This document shows, in pieces, positions 26,835 through 34,687 of a stretch of DNA of 38,136 nucleotides (position 1 is its first letter; every line of letters starts with the position of its first letter). The stretch spans positions 1 through 38,136 of the forward strand of contig CAMLNA010000029.1 in the NCBI GenBank assembly GCA_946481025.1, written 5' to 3'. The translations under genes and the position numbers were made by a program. Origin of the DNA: an uncultured Rivibacter sp. Its GTDB lineage: Bacteria; Pseudomonadota; Gammaproteobacteria; Burkholderiales; Burkholderiaceae. The notes under the pieces are model-generated. The model was not told the origin of the DNA. It saw only the letters and a list, made by a program, of their open reading frames with translations, and made no database searches.

Positions 26835-27299
26835 TCAGGCCTGCGGCTGGGAGCCTTGTTCTTCCTCGACCGGCCAGTCGCGGATGTAGGCCTTGAGCAT
26901 GCGGTTCTCGAAGTCCTGGCTTTCCACCACGGCCTTGGCCACGTCGTAGAACGAGATCACGCCCATCAACGTCTTCTGCGACATCACCGGCATGTAGCGC
27001 GCATGCCGGTTGAGCATCATGCGGCGCACTTCGTCGATCTCGGTTTCGGGCGTGCAGGTGAGCGGGTGGTCGTCCATCACCGAACGCACGAGCGTCGAGC
27101 CGACCGAGCCGCCATTGCCAACGACCGCCTGGATCACTTCGCGAAAGGTGAGCATGCCGACGAGGTCGCCATGGTCCATGACGACCAGCGAGCCGATGTC
27201 GCGTTCGGCCATGGTGCGCAGCGCTTCGGCCAGCGGCTGCTCGGGCACCACGGTGTAGAGCGTGCCGCCTTTGACGCGCAGGATGTCGCTGACTTTCAT
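26835..27299 (-). CDS. CBS-domain pair protein
   Basis: This 154-residue protein consists of two CBS domains in tandem (about residues 8-65 and 75-135). The first reads MAERDIGSLVVMDHGDLVGMLTFRE, here split at its middle, and the second has RHARYMPVMSQKTLMGVISF. Such small proteins bind adenine nucleotides and usually regulate a partner. There is no attached enzyme domain. The start ATG at 27299 has AAGGAGAC upstream. It is divergent from the sulfhydrylase gene across 127 bases. Its partner cannot be told from context. Confidence 0.9.
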   Translation of the reverse strand: MKVSDILRVKGGTLYTVVPEQPLAEALRTMAERDIGSLVVMDHGDLVGMLTFREVIQAVVGNGGSVGSTLVRSVMDDHPLTCTPETEIDEVRRMMLNRHARYMPVMSQKTLMGVISFYDVAKAVVESQDFENRMLKAYIRDWPVEEEQGSQPQA

Positions 27300-27360
27300 G
27301 GGGGTCTCCTTCGGGGCAGGTCGAAATCAATATAGCCCACAATGCCCGGCGAACACCAGA

Positions 27361-27396
27361 GCGGCGCCCCTGCAAACCTTTGCAGGTTCGCGCCGC
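27361..27396 (+). promoter_or_regulatory. Hairpin in the leader of the sulfhydrylase gene
   Basis: GCGGCG (27361-27366) pairs with CGCCGC (27391-27396), and inside this CCTGCAAA (27369-27376) pairs with TTTGCAGG (27379-27386). The composite hairpin ends 30 bases before the ATG, close to the ribosome site AAGGAGA. It could be an RNA element in the leader or a DNA palindrome bound by a methionine or sulfur regulator. It does not match a SAM riboswitch that I know. Confidence 0.4.
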
Positions 27397-27426
27397 CCGA
27401 CGGTCCGATTCCCACAAGGAGACTCC

Positions 27427-28734
27427 ATGCCCGGCTACGCCGACCCCGGCTTCGACACGCTCGCATTGCACGCAGGCGCCAGCCCCGACCCCGCCACCGG
27501 CGCGCGGGCCACGCCGATCCACCTGTCCACCTCGTTCGTGTTCCAGGACAGCGACCATGCGGCCTCGCTGTTCAACATGGAGCGCGCCGGCCACGTCTAT
27601 TCGCGCATCTCGAACCCGACGAACGCCGTGTTCGAGGAACGCATGGCCGCGCTCGAAGGCGGTGTCGGCGCCATCGCCACCGCCAGCGGCCAGGCGGCCT
27701 TGCACCTGGCCATCTGCACGCTGGCCGGCGCGGGCTCGCACATCGTGAGCAGCTCGGCGCTCTACGGCGGCTCGCACAACCTGTTGCGCTACACGCTGGC
27801 ACGCTTCGGCATCGAGACCACCTTCGTGCGCCCGGGCGACATCGACGGCTGGCGCACGGCCATCCGACCCAACACCCGGCTGCTGTTCGGCGAGACGCTC
27901 GGCAACCCCGGCCTCGACGTGCTGGACATCCCGGCGGTGAGCGCCGTGGCCCATGAGCAGGGCCTGCCGCTGCTGGTGGACTCCACCTTCACCACGCCCT
28001 ACCTCATGAAGCCGTTCGACCACGGCGCCGACCTCGTGTACCACTCGGCCACCAAGTTCCTCTCGGGGCATGGCACGGTGATCGGTGGCGTGCTGGTCGA
28101 CAGCGGGCAGTTCGACTGGGAAGCTTCGGGTCGATTCCCCGAGCTGACCCAGCCCTACGGGGGCTTTCATGACATGGTGTTCGCGGAAGAGAGCACCGTG
28201 GGCGCCTTCCTGCTGCGGGCGCGCCGCGAAGGGCTGCGCGACTTCGGCGCCTGCATGAGCCCGCACACCGCCTGGCTCATCCTGCAGGGCATCGAGACGC
28301 TCTCGCTGCGCATGGAGCGGCACGTGGCCAACACCCGCAAGGTGGTGGAGTTCCTGTGCCGGCAGTCCTTCGTCGAAAGCGTGGCCTACCCCGAGCTGGA
28401 ATCGCACCCGAGCCACGCCCTGGCGCGCGCGCTGCTGCCGCGCGGCTGCGGTTCGGTGTTCAGCTTCAACCTGAAGGGCGACCGCACGCAGGGCCGGCGC
28501 TTCATCGAGACGCTGAAGATCTTTTCGCACCTGGCCAACGTGGGCGACTGCCGCTCGCTCGTGATCCACCCCGCGTCGACCACGCACTTCCGCATGGACG
28601 ACGCCGCGCTCGTCCAGGCCGGCATCACGCAGGGCACCATCCGGCTCTCGATCGGACTCGAGAACGCCGACGACCTGATCGAAGACCTCGGCCGGGCGCT
28701 GAAGGCGGCCGAGAAGGCGGGGGCCGCGAAATGA
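27427..28734 (+). CDS. metY: O-acetylhomoserine (or O-succinylhomoserine) sulfhydrylase
   Basis: This 435-residue PLP enzyme is of the Cys/Met metabolism family. It joins an acyl-homoserine with sulfide to give homocysteine, the direct route to methionine. The cofactor lysine is Lys210 in HSATKFLSGHG; other family stretches are YSRISNPTNAVFEERMAALE and VDSTFTTPYLMKP. The length of about 430 and the start GFDTLALHAG favour MetY (O-acetylhomoserine type) over the shorter MetZ. The ATG at 27427 follows AAGGAGA. Its stop overlaps the next gene by four bases. A hairpin in its leader may take part in control. Confidence 0.9.
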   Translation: MPGYADPGFDTLALHAGASPDPATGARATPIHLSTSFVFQDSDHAASLFNMERAGHVYSRISNPTNAVFEERMAALEGGVGAIATASGQAALHLAICTLAGAGSHIVSSSALYGGSHNLLRYTLARFGIETTFVRPGDIDGWRTAIRPNTRLLFGETLGNPGLDVLDIPAVSAVAHEQGLPLLVDSTFTTPYLMKPFDHGADLVYHSATKFLSGHGTVIGGVLVDSGQFDWEASGRFPELTQPYGGFHDMVFAEESTVGAFLLRARREGLRDFGACMSPHTAWLILQGIETLSLRMERHVANTRKVVEFLCRQSFVESVAYPELESHPSHALARALLPRGCGSVFSFNLKGDRTQGRRFIETLKIFSHLANVGDCRSLVIHPASTTHFRMDDAALVQAGITQGTIRLSIGLENADDLIEDLGRALKAAEKAGAAK

Positions 28735-29543
28735 GGCTGCAGGTCCAGGGCCGCGAGGCCTACGTCTACACCGGCGGCAAACCTTTCGATGCCGCCCGGC
28801 CCTGCTTGGTGTTCGTCCACGGCGCGCTGCACGACCACAGCGTGTGGGGCCTGCAGAGCCGCTGGTTCGCGCACCATGGCCATGCCGTCATGGCGGTGGA
28901 CCTGCCGGGCCACGGCCGCAGCGCCGGCCCTGCCCTCGAAAGCGTCGAAGCCATGGCCGACTGGCTGGTGACGCTTCTCGATGTCGCCGGTGTGCGACAG
29001 GCCGCGCTGGTGGGCCACAGCATGGGTTCGCTCATCGGTCTGCAAGCTGCGGCCCGGCTGGGCGAGCGCGCCACGCGGCTGGTGATGGTGGGCACCGCCT
29101 ACCCGATGAAGGTCACGCCCGCGCTGCTCGACATGGGACGCGACACACCGCTGGCCGCGATCGACCGGGTGAATGTCTTTTCACACAGCACGCTCTCGGC
29201 CAAACCCTCCGCGCCGGGGCCCGGCAGCTGGCTGCATGGGGCCAACCGCGCGTTGATGCGCCGCCTGCAGGCCGGCTACGCGCTGGCGCATGCAGGCGCC
29301 AACCTGTTTTCGATCGACTTCAACGCCTGCAACCAGTACGCCGGCGGGCTGGCAGCGGCGGCGCGGCTGCAGTGCCGCGTCGGAATGTTGCTCGGCGAAA
29401 AGGACAGCATGGCCATCCCTAAGTCGGCCAGCGAGATCGCCGACACCACGCAAGCGAGGGTTCTTTACCTCAATGCCGGGCATTCCCTGATGTCTGAGGT
29501 CCCGGACGGCGTATTGAATGGACTGCGCGACTTGTTGTCGTGA
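28731..29543 (+). CDS. Alpha/beta-fold hydrolase
   Basis: This 270-residue hydrolase has the oxyanion HG motif at 30-31 (FVHGALHD), the nucleophile Ser97 in GHSMG, the acid Asp225 (LGEKDSM) and His251 (AGHSLM), so the catalytic triad is complete. There is no signal peptide. It overlaps the sulfhydrylase stop by four bases (ATGA), so it is translationally coupled to a methionine-synthesis gene. Homoserine acetyltransferases share this fold, but they are longer and have a GGSMGG-type nucleophile; this protein is not one by its motif. The true substrate is unknown. Confidence 0.85.
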   Translation: MRLQVQGREAYVYTGGKPFDAARPCLVFVHGALHDHSVWGLQSRWFAHHGHAVMAVDLPGHGRSAGPALESVEAMADWLVTLLDVAGVRQAALVGHSMGSLIGLQAAARLGERATRLVMVGTAYPMKVTPALLDMGRDTPLAAIDRVNVFSHSTLSAKPSAPGPGSWLHGANRALMRRLQAGYALAHAGANLFSIDFNACNQYAGGLAAAARLQCRVGMLLGEKDSMAIPKSASEIADTTQARVLYLNAGHSLMSEVPDGVLNGLRDLLS

Positions 29544-29584
29544 GCAGTCCCGTTGTCCCGAGTCGTTGGATAGAGGAAGTCCGA

Positions 29585-29917
29585 ATGTCGACCGTTGCGC
29601 CCCCTGGCGTGGACCCGAAGAGCTTCAAGAGCTTCGATGAGTTTTATCCGTTCTACCTGAGCGAACACAGCAACCGCACCTGCCGGCGCCTGCACTTCGC
29701 GGGCTCCACCCTGGCACTCGCGTGCCTGTTGATGCTGGCGATCACCGGCCGGCCGCAGTACCTGCTGTACGGCCTGCTGTGCGGCTATGGCTTCGCCTGG
29801 ATCGGGCACTTCGTGTTCGAGAAGAACAAGCCCGCATCCTTCAAGCGCCCGCTGTACAGCTTCATGGGCGACTGGGCCATGTACAAGGACATCTGGGCCG
29901 GCAAGATCAAGCTCTGA
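29585..29917 (+). CDS. Mpo1/DUF962-family membrane protein
   Basis: This 110-residue protein has hydrophobic segments at about residues 41-54 and 58-75 and conserved His28, His37 and His75 (SEHSN, RLHFAG, GHFVFEKNKPASF). The FEKNKPA stretch is typical of the DUF962 family, named after yeast Mpo1, an iron-dependent dioxygenase acting on 2-hydroxy fatty acids. The bacterial role is not known. The ATG at 29585 follows AGAGGAAG, a good ribosome site; a GTG at 29540 overlapping the hydrolase stop is less likely. It is the last gene of the sulfhydrylase cluster. Confidence 0.8.
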   Translation: MSTVAPPGVDPKSFKSFDEFYPFYLSEHSNRTCRRLHFAGSTLALACLLMLAITGRPQYLLYGLLCGYGFAWIGHFVFEKNKPASFKRPLYSFMGDWAMYKDIWAGKIKL

Positions 29918-29940
29918 CGGCCTCGCCTGCACGAGCGCGT

Positions 29941-31191
29941 TCAGCGGCCCGCCAGGGCCGCTGAACGCTGCTGCAGGAAGCGCCGCACCGCCGGGTCGCT
30001 CTCGAGGCCGATGGCACGCCGGTAGGCCTGGACGGCCGCGTCGGCCGCGCCGCAACGCGCCAGCAGTTCCGCGCGCGCGGCCCAGTAGGGCTGGTAGTCG
30101 CAAAGCCGCGGGTCGTCCGCCATTGCATCGAGCGCCGCCAGGCCCGCCTCGGCGCCTTGTGTGCGCGCCATCGCCACGGCATGGTTGAGCGCCGCCACCG
30201 GCGAGCCGGTGAGCGAGCACAAGGCCGCATACAGCTGCTCGATCGCGGCCCAGTCGCTGCTGCCGGCATGGCGCCGTACCGCATGCGCCGACTGCACCGC
30301 AGCCTCGAGCCGATAGCGGCCGAGCCCGTCGCAGCGGTTGGCCCGCGCCAGCAATGCTTCGGCTTCGTCGATGAGGCCCGCGTCCCACAGCGCCGGATCC
30401 TGCCCGGCCAGCGGCACGTAGTCGCCGCCGGCACTGCGCCTGGCGTCGCGGCGGGCATGGGCATGCAACATCAGCGCCAGCAGCCCGAGCGCCTCGCCCT
30501 CGCCGGGCAGCAACGTGGCGACCAGCCTGCTCAGCCAGATCGCCTCGTCGGCCAGGTTCCGGCGGTGTGCATCGGTGCCCAGCGGGTCCGACCAGCCTTC
30601 GGCATAGGCGGCGTAGATGGCCTCCAGCACCGCCTCCAGCCGTTCGCGCCAGGCCGGGCGCCCCGGCACTTCGAACGGTATGCCGGCCTGCCGGATCTTG
30701 GCCTTGGCGCGCGACAGCCGCTGTCCCATCGTGGCCGGTGCCACCAGAAAGGCCGAGGCGATGGTGGCCGCGTCGAAGCCCAGAACGACCTGCAGCATCA
30801 GCGGTGCGCGCACGTTGCGCTCGATGCCCGGGTGCGCACAGGCGAACAGCAGGCCCAGGCGGCGGTCCGGCACGGCGGCCTCTTCGCCTTCACCTGCGCC
30901 AAGCTCGCTGAGCAGCCGCAGCTGCTCGGCCGCCGCGTCGCCTCGCCTGCGCAGTCGCATCGCGTCCACCATGCGGCGGCGCGCCACCGTGAGCAGCCAG
31001 GCTTCGGGCGAGCGAGGCACGCCGCTGCGCGGCCACTCGGCCAGCGCGGCGGCAAAGGCTTCGGACAGCGCATCTTCGGCGCCTGCAACGTCGCGCGTGC
31101 GTGCCGCCAGGAATGCCATCAGCTTGCCGTAGCCGTGCCGCGCCGCCGCCTCGGCGGCCAGCAGCGCATCGCCCGGCGCCGGCTCGTGCAT
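29941..31191 (-). CDS. ECF42-type RNA polymerase sigma factor with C-terminal extension
   Basis: This 416-residue protein is an extracytoplasmic-function sigma factor with a long C-terminal half. Region 2 is seen at about residues 30-75 (DAEDALSEAFAAAL, then WLLTVARRRMVDAMRLRR) and region 4 at about 130-165 (GFDAATIASAFLVAPATMGQ, then RLSRAKAKIR). The last 230 residues are helical, with GRYRLEAAVQSAHA and TPR-like repeats, the mark of group ECF42. In that group no anti-sigma factor is known; the C-terminal domain itself controls activity. The neighbouring upstream gene encodes a DGPF/YCII protein, the usual ECF42 partner, 12 bases away. Confidence 0.88.
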   Translation of the reverse strand: MHEPAPGDALLAAEAAARHGYGKLMAFLAARTRDVAGAEDALSEAFAAALAEWPRSGVPRSPEAWLLTVARRRMVDAMRLRRRGDAAAEQLRLLSELGAGEGEEAAVPDRRLGLLFACAHPGIERNVRAPLMLQVVLGFDAATIASAFLVAPATMGQRLSRAKAKIRQAGIPFEVPGRPAWRERLEAVLEAIYAAYAEGWSDPLGTDAHRRNLADEAIWLSRLVATLLPGEGEALGLLALMLHAHARRDARRSAGGDYVPLAGQDPALWDAGLIDEAEALLARANRCDGLGRYRLEAAVQSAHAVRRHAGSSDWAAIEQLYAALCSLTGSPVAALNHAVAMARTQGAEAGLAALDAMADDPRLCDYQPYWAARAELLARCGAADAAVQAYRRAIGLESDPAVRRFLQQRSAALAGR

Positions 31192-31203
31192 CTCGACGGG
31201 CCC

Positions 31204-31560
31204 TCAGGCCTGGCCCATGGGCCAGATCGGACGCACCTCGACGATGCCGTGGCTCGCGCCGGGACAACGCGCCGCCCATGACAGCGCCTCGTCCAGGTCG
31301 GGCGCGTCGATCAGGAAGTAGCCGCCCAGCTGCTCGCGTGTCTCGGCATACGGGCCGTTGAGCACCTCGCTCTTGCCGGACTGCAGCCGCACGGTGGTGG
31401 CCGTCTGCGGCGGACGCAGCCGGTGGGTGCCGCGGAAGACCCCGGCCTTCACCAGGGCCTCGTGGTAGGCGCCGTAGGCGGCCAGCGCCTCTTTCACCTG
31501 GGATTCACCGAGCCTGTCGAATCCCGACGGGTCGGAATAGATCAGCAGCATGTATTCCAT
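31204..31560 (-). CDS. YCII/DGPF-domain protein, partner of the ECF sigma factor
   Basis: This 118-residue protein of the YCII-related (DGPF) family starts MEYMLLIYSDPSGFDRLG and holds the motif NGPYAETREQLGGYFLI, where the family DGPF/DGPYAE box is read as NGPYAE, followed by LDEALSWAARCPGA and a closing EVRPIW. It is expected to be a small dimeric alpha/beta-barrel protein of unknown reaction. The ATG at 31560 follows AAGGAGCG. It lies directly before the sigma factor gene; such pairs recur across bacteria, and DGPF genes are often ECF42 targets. Confidence 0.88.
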   Translation of the reverse strand: MEYMLLIYSDPSGFDRLGESQVKEALAAYGAYHEALVKAGVFRGTHRLRPPQTATTVRLQSGKSEVLNGPYAETREQLGGYFLIDAPDLDEALSWAARCPGASHGIVEVRPIWPMGQA

Positions 31561-31676
31561 CTGGAGCGCTCCTTCGGTCGTGTGACGGCGGGGCGACATG
31601 CCGCGCCTGGACAATGTCGCACGACGAAGGCCGATTTCGACAGCGCAGGACCGCCGAAAACGCGCCCCGGGAGGGC

Positions 31677-32636
31677 TCAGGCTGCGAGACGGTGCGCCGG
31701 AATGTGGTTGAGCATGTCCTCGACCATCGAGTCGAGGCCGTAGCGGGGCATCCAGCCCCAGTCGCGGCGCGCCGCTCCGTCGTCGATGGACTTCGGCCAG
31801 GTGTCGGCGATCCCCTGGCGGAAGTCGGGGGCGTAGCTGATCGCAAAGCCCGGCACGCGGCGCGAGATGGCCGCGGCGATCTCGGCCGGCGTGAAACTCA
31901 CCCCTGCAAGGTTGTAGGACCCGCGTTCGCGAATGCGCTCGGCCGGCGCTTCCATCAGCTCGATGGTCGCGCGCAGCGCATCGGGCATGTACATCATCGG
32001 CAGCCGCGTGTCGGCCGCGAGGAAGCACTCGTAGCGGCCGTCCGCGCGCGCCGCGCGGAAGATCTCGATCGCGTAGTCGGTGGTGCCGCCGCCCGGCGGG
32101 GTCTTGTAGCTGATGAGTCCCGGGTATCGCAGGCTGCGCACGTCCACCCCATGCTTCGCGTGGTACCACGCGCACCAGCGCTCGCCCGCCAGCTTGGAGA
32201 TGCCGTACACGGTGCCCGGGTCCATGACCGTGTGCTGCGGCGCCGGGTCGGCCGGCGTGCCCGGGCCGAACGCCGCGATGGAGCTGGGCCAGAAGATGCG
32301 ATCGAGCTTGAACTCGCGCGCCAGTTCCAGCACGTTGAGCAGGCCGCGCATGTTGAGGTCCCAGGCCCACACCGGGTTCTGCTCGCCCCGGGCCGACAGT
32401 GCGGCGGCCAGGTGGTAGATCTGCGTGATGCCGTGTCGCTTCACGATGGCCGCCAGCGCGTCGCGGTCGAGCACGTCGAGCCTTTCGTAAGCGGCATCGC
32501 GCAGGCGAGCGGTGTCTGCGATGTCGGAGGCGACCACGGCCTGCCGGCCGTGGCGCTCCATCAGGGCCTCGGCGAGTTCGCTGCCGATCTGCCCGTTGGC
32601 CCCGATGATGAGGATCCTGGTGTGGTGCTCGTCCAT
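31677..32636 (-). CDS. NAD-dependent L-threonine 3-dehydrogenase, epimerase type
   Basis: This 319-residue protein is of the extended short-chain dehydrogenase/epimerase family. The NAD motif GANGQIG is at about 12-18 and the catalytic Tyr144 and Lys148 are in VYGISK. It resembles the epimerase-like threonine dehydrogenases of Cupriavidus and trypanosomes rather than the zinc enzyme Tdh of E. coli. It oxidises L-threonine to 2-amino-3-ketobutyrate. The next upstream gene is kbl, which splits that product, with two bases between stop and start; this pairing supports the call over a generic sugar epimerase. Confidence 0.88.
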   Translation of the reverse strand: MDEHHTRILIIGANGQIGSELAEALMERHGRQAVVASDIADTARLRDAAYERLDVLDRDALAAIVKRHGITQIYHLAAALSARGEQNPVWAWDLNMRGLLNVLELAREFKLDRIFWPSSIAAFGPGTPADPAPQHTVMDPGTVYGISKLAGERWCAWYHAKHGVDVRSLRYPGLISYKTPPGGGTTDYAIEIFRAARADGRYECFLAADTRLPMMYMPDALRATIELMEAPAERIRERGSYNLAGVSFTPAEIAAAISRRVPGFAISYAPDFRQGIADTWPKSIDDGAARRDWGWMPRYGLDSMVEDMLNHIPAHRLAA

Positions 32637-32638
32637 GT

Positions 32639-33841
32639 TCAGCCCCGGATCAGTTCGAGTTCGCGACCGGCCTGACTGAAGGCGGCCACCGCGCGTTCGA
32701 GATGCTCGCGCTCGTGCACCGCCGACAGCTGCACGCGGATGCGCGCCTGCCCCTGCGGCACCACGGGGAAGAAGAAGCCGATGGCATACACCCCCAGCTC
32801 CAGCAGGCGGGCGCTCAGGGCCTGGGCCTGCTTCGCGTCGTAGACCATGATCGGAACGATCGGGTGCTCGCCGGGCTTGATGTCGAAGCCGGCCGCGGTG
32901 ATCGCTTCGCGGAAAAAGCGGGTGTTGGCTTCGAGCTTGTCGCGCAGCGCGGTGGAGCCTTCCAGCAGGTCCAGCACGGCAATCGACGCGCCGGCGATGG
33001 CCGGCGCCAGCGTGTTCGAGAACAGGTAGGGCCGCGAGCGCTGGCGCAGCAGGTCGATCACTTCGCGCCGGCCGGAGGTGAAGCCGCCGCTCGCCCCTCC
33101 CAGGGCCTTGCCCAGCGTGCCGGTGATGATGTCGATCTTGCCGAAGACGCCCCGGTATTCGTGCGTGCCGCGGCCGGACTTGCCGAGGAAGCCGCTCGCG
33201 TGGCATTCGTCGATGCCCAGCAGCGCGTCGTGGCGGTCGCAGATCTCGCGCATCTTGTCGAGTTGCGCGATGGTGCCGTCCATCGAGAACGCGCCGTCCG
33301 TGAACACGAGGATGAACCTCGCGCCGGCCGCGCGCGCGTCGCGCAGCTGGCGCTCCAGGTCTTCGAGATCGTTGTGGGCGTAGCGGTAGCGTTTCGCCTT
33401 GCACAGGCGGATGCCGTCGATGATGGACGCGTGGTTCAGCGCGTCGCTGATCACCGCGTCCTGCTCGCCCAGCAGGGGCTCGAACAGGCCGCCGTTGGCG
33501 TCGAACGCCGCGGCATAGAGGATGGTGTCCTCGGTGCCCAGGAAGCGTGCGAGCCGCGCCTCGAGTTCCTTGTGGATGTCCTGCGTGCCGCAGATGAAGC
33601 GCACCGAGCTCAGGCCGTAGCCATGCGTGCGCAGCGCCTCGTGCGCCGCCTCGATCACCTTGGGGTGCGACGACAGGCCGAGGTAGTTGTTGGCGCACAG
33701 GTTGATGACCTCGCGGCCTTCTGTGGTCCTGACCACGGCGCCCTGCGGCGTGGTGATCACCCGTTCACGCTTGTACAGGCCCGCCGCTTCGATGCCCGCA
33801 AGCTCGCTCCGCAGGTGTTGGTAGAAGGACTCTGTGCTCAT
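32639..33841 (-). CDS. kbl: 2-amino-3-ketobutyrate CoA ligase (glycine C-acetyltransferase)
   Basis: This 400-residue PLP enzyme is of the alpha-oxoamine synthase family. It cleaves 2-amino-3-ketobutyrate with CoA into glycine and acetyl-CoA. The cofactor lysine is Lys245 (TGTLGKALGGASGG). Other family stretches are CANNYLGLSSHP, FICGTQDIHKELE and DGAFSMDGTIAQLD. I chose the ATG at 33841; an upstream ATG at 33877 would lengthen it by 12 atypical residues. It is the first gene of the two-gene threonine-degradation operon and is divergent from an XRE-cupin regulator. Confidence 0.94.
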   Translation of the reverse strand: MSTESFYQHLRSELAGIEAAGLYKRERVITTPQGAVVRTTEGREVINLCANNYLGLSSHPKVIEAAHEALRTHGYGLSSVRFICGTQDIHKELEARLARFLGTEDTILYAAAFDANGGLFEPLLGEQDAVISDALNHASIIDGIRLCKAKRYRYAHNDLEDLERQLRDARAAGARFILVFTDGAFSMDGTIAQLDKMREICDRHDALLGIDECHASGFLGKSGRGTHEYRGVFGKIDIITGTLGKALGGASGGFTSGRREVIDLLRQRSRPYLFSNTLAPAIAGASIAVLDLLEGSTALRDKLEANTRFFREAITAAGFDIKPGEHPIVPIMVYDAKQAQALSARLLELGVYAIGFFFPVVPQGQARIRVQLSAVHEREHLERAVAAFSQAGRELELIRG

Positions 33842-33910
33842 GGCTGCAAGCTTTGTGGTTGGAGCCCGGTAGGGCACACTGCGTTCGCGTTCGACAGAAT
33901 CTCATTTGCC

Positions 33911-33933
33911 GAACGATGTTCGATATATCGAAC
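33911..33933. promoter_or_regulatory. Perfect palindrome, candidate operator of the threonine locus
   Basis: GTTCGATATATCGAAC (33918-33933) is a perfect 16-bp palindrome between kbl and the XRE-cupin regulator gene. It overlaps a second inverted repeat GAAC-GAT-GTTC (33911-33920), and a further GTTCGA half-site lies at 33889-33894. AT-rich centres flanked by TTCG/CGAA suit XRE-type regulators. It is the likely site for control of kbl and for autoregulation. Confidence 0.65.
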
Positions 33934-33974
33934 TGGCGTGCAGTATCAGCGACATCATCCGATCAAGTCAACCC

Positions 33975-34574
33975 ATGGCCACCAAGCCCAAGCCAGCCGC
34001 CGCCCCGCCGAACCCCGCGCACCCGCCCAGGGTGGGCGAACGCATCCAGGCACTCCGGCAGGCGGAGCACCTGTCGATGGACGAGCTGTCGCGTCGCGCC
34101 GGCGTGTCCAAGTCCATGCTGTCGCAGATCGAACGCAACCAAGCCAACCCGACGGTGGCGGTCGTGTGGCGGCTCGCCAATGCCCTCGAGGTGCCGCTGG
34201 CGGAACTGCTGGGCACCGGCGAACCGGCGCCGCCGACCATCGTGACCGTGCCGGCACACGCCACGCCTGCCCTGCGCACACCCGACCAGCGCTGCGAACT
34301 GCGCATCCTGGGGCCGGTGGAGCTGGCGGGGCAGTTCGAGTGGTACGAACTCACGGTCCAGCCGGGCGGCGCGCTCGAGTCGCAGCCGCACGAACCCGGC
34401 TCGCGTGAACACCTGAGCGTGCTGTCGGGCACGCTGGAGGTGACCGCCGGCGACGCGACGCAGCGCCTCAAGCATGGTGAAACCGCCCGCTATGCGGTCG
34501 ACATGCCGCACGCCATCCGCAATCCGGGCAAGACGGTGGCCAGCGCCTTGCTAGTGGTGCTGCACAGCGCCTGA
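33975..34574 (+). CDS. XRE-family regulator with cupin sensor domain
   Basis: This 199-residue regulator has an XRE helix-turn-helix at about residues 20-78 (RIQALRQAEHLSMDELSRRA, GVSKSMLSQIERNQANPT) and a C-terminal cupin_2 barrel at about 120-198 (SREHLSVLSGTLEVTAG). Such proteins sense small ligands and often control amino-acid or polyamine breakdown. It is divergent from kbl, with a perfect palindrome between, so control of threonine degradation is likely. I chose the ATG at 33975; an earlier ATG at 33906 would place the operator inside the gene. Confidence 0.88.
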   Translation: MATKPKPAAAPPNPAHPPRVGERIQALRQAEHLSMDELSRRAGVSKSMLSQIERNQANPTVAVVWRLANALEVPLAELLGTGEPAPPTIVTVPAHATPALRTPDQRCELRILGPVELAGQFEWYELTVQPGGALESQPHEPGSREHLSVLSGTLEVTAGDATQRLKHGETARYAVDMPHAIRNPGKTVASALLVVLHSA

Positions 34575-34687
34575 AGGGCCTGCCGCGGCGTTGTCATGGC
34601 GCCGCAGCATCATCGGCTTGAGGGTCGTCCCTATGCCGCTGCGGCCTGTGCAGGCCGATCATTCGCAACGATCTGTTTCTGGCTGTC

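Noticed and set aside
27262..27426. An upstream extension of the sulfhydrylase frame
   Set aside because: It overlaps the start of the divergent CBS-domain gene, and the ATG at 27427 has a good ribosome site and begins the family domain.
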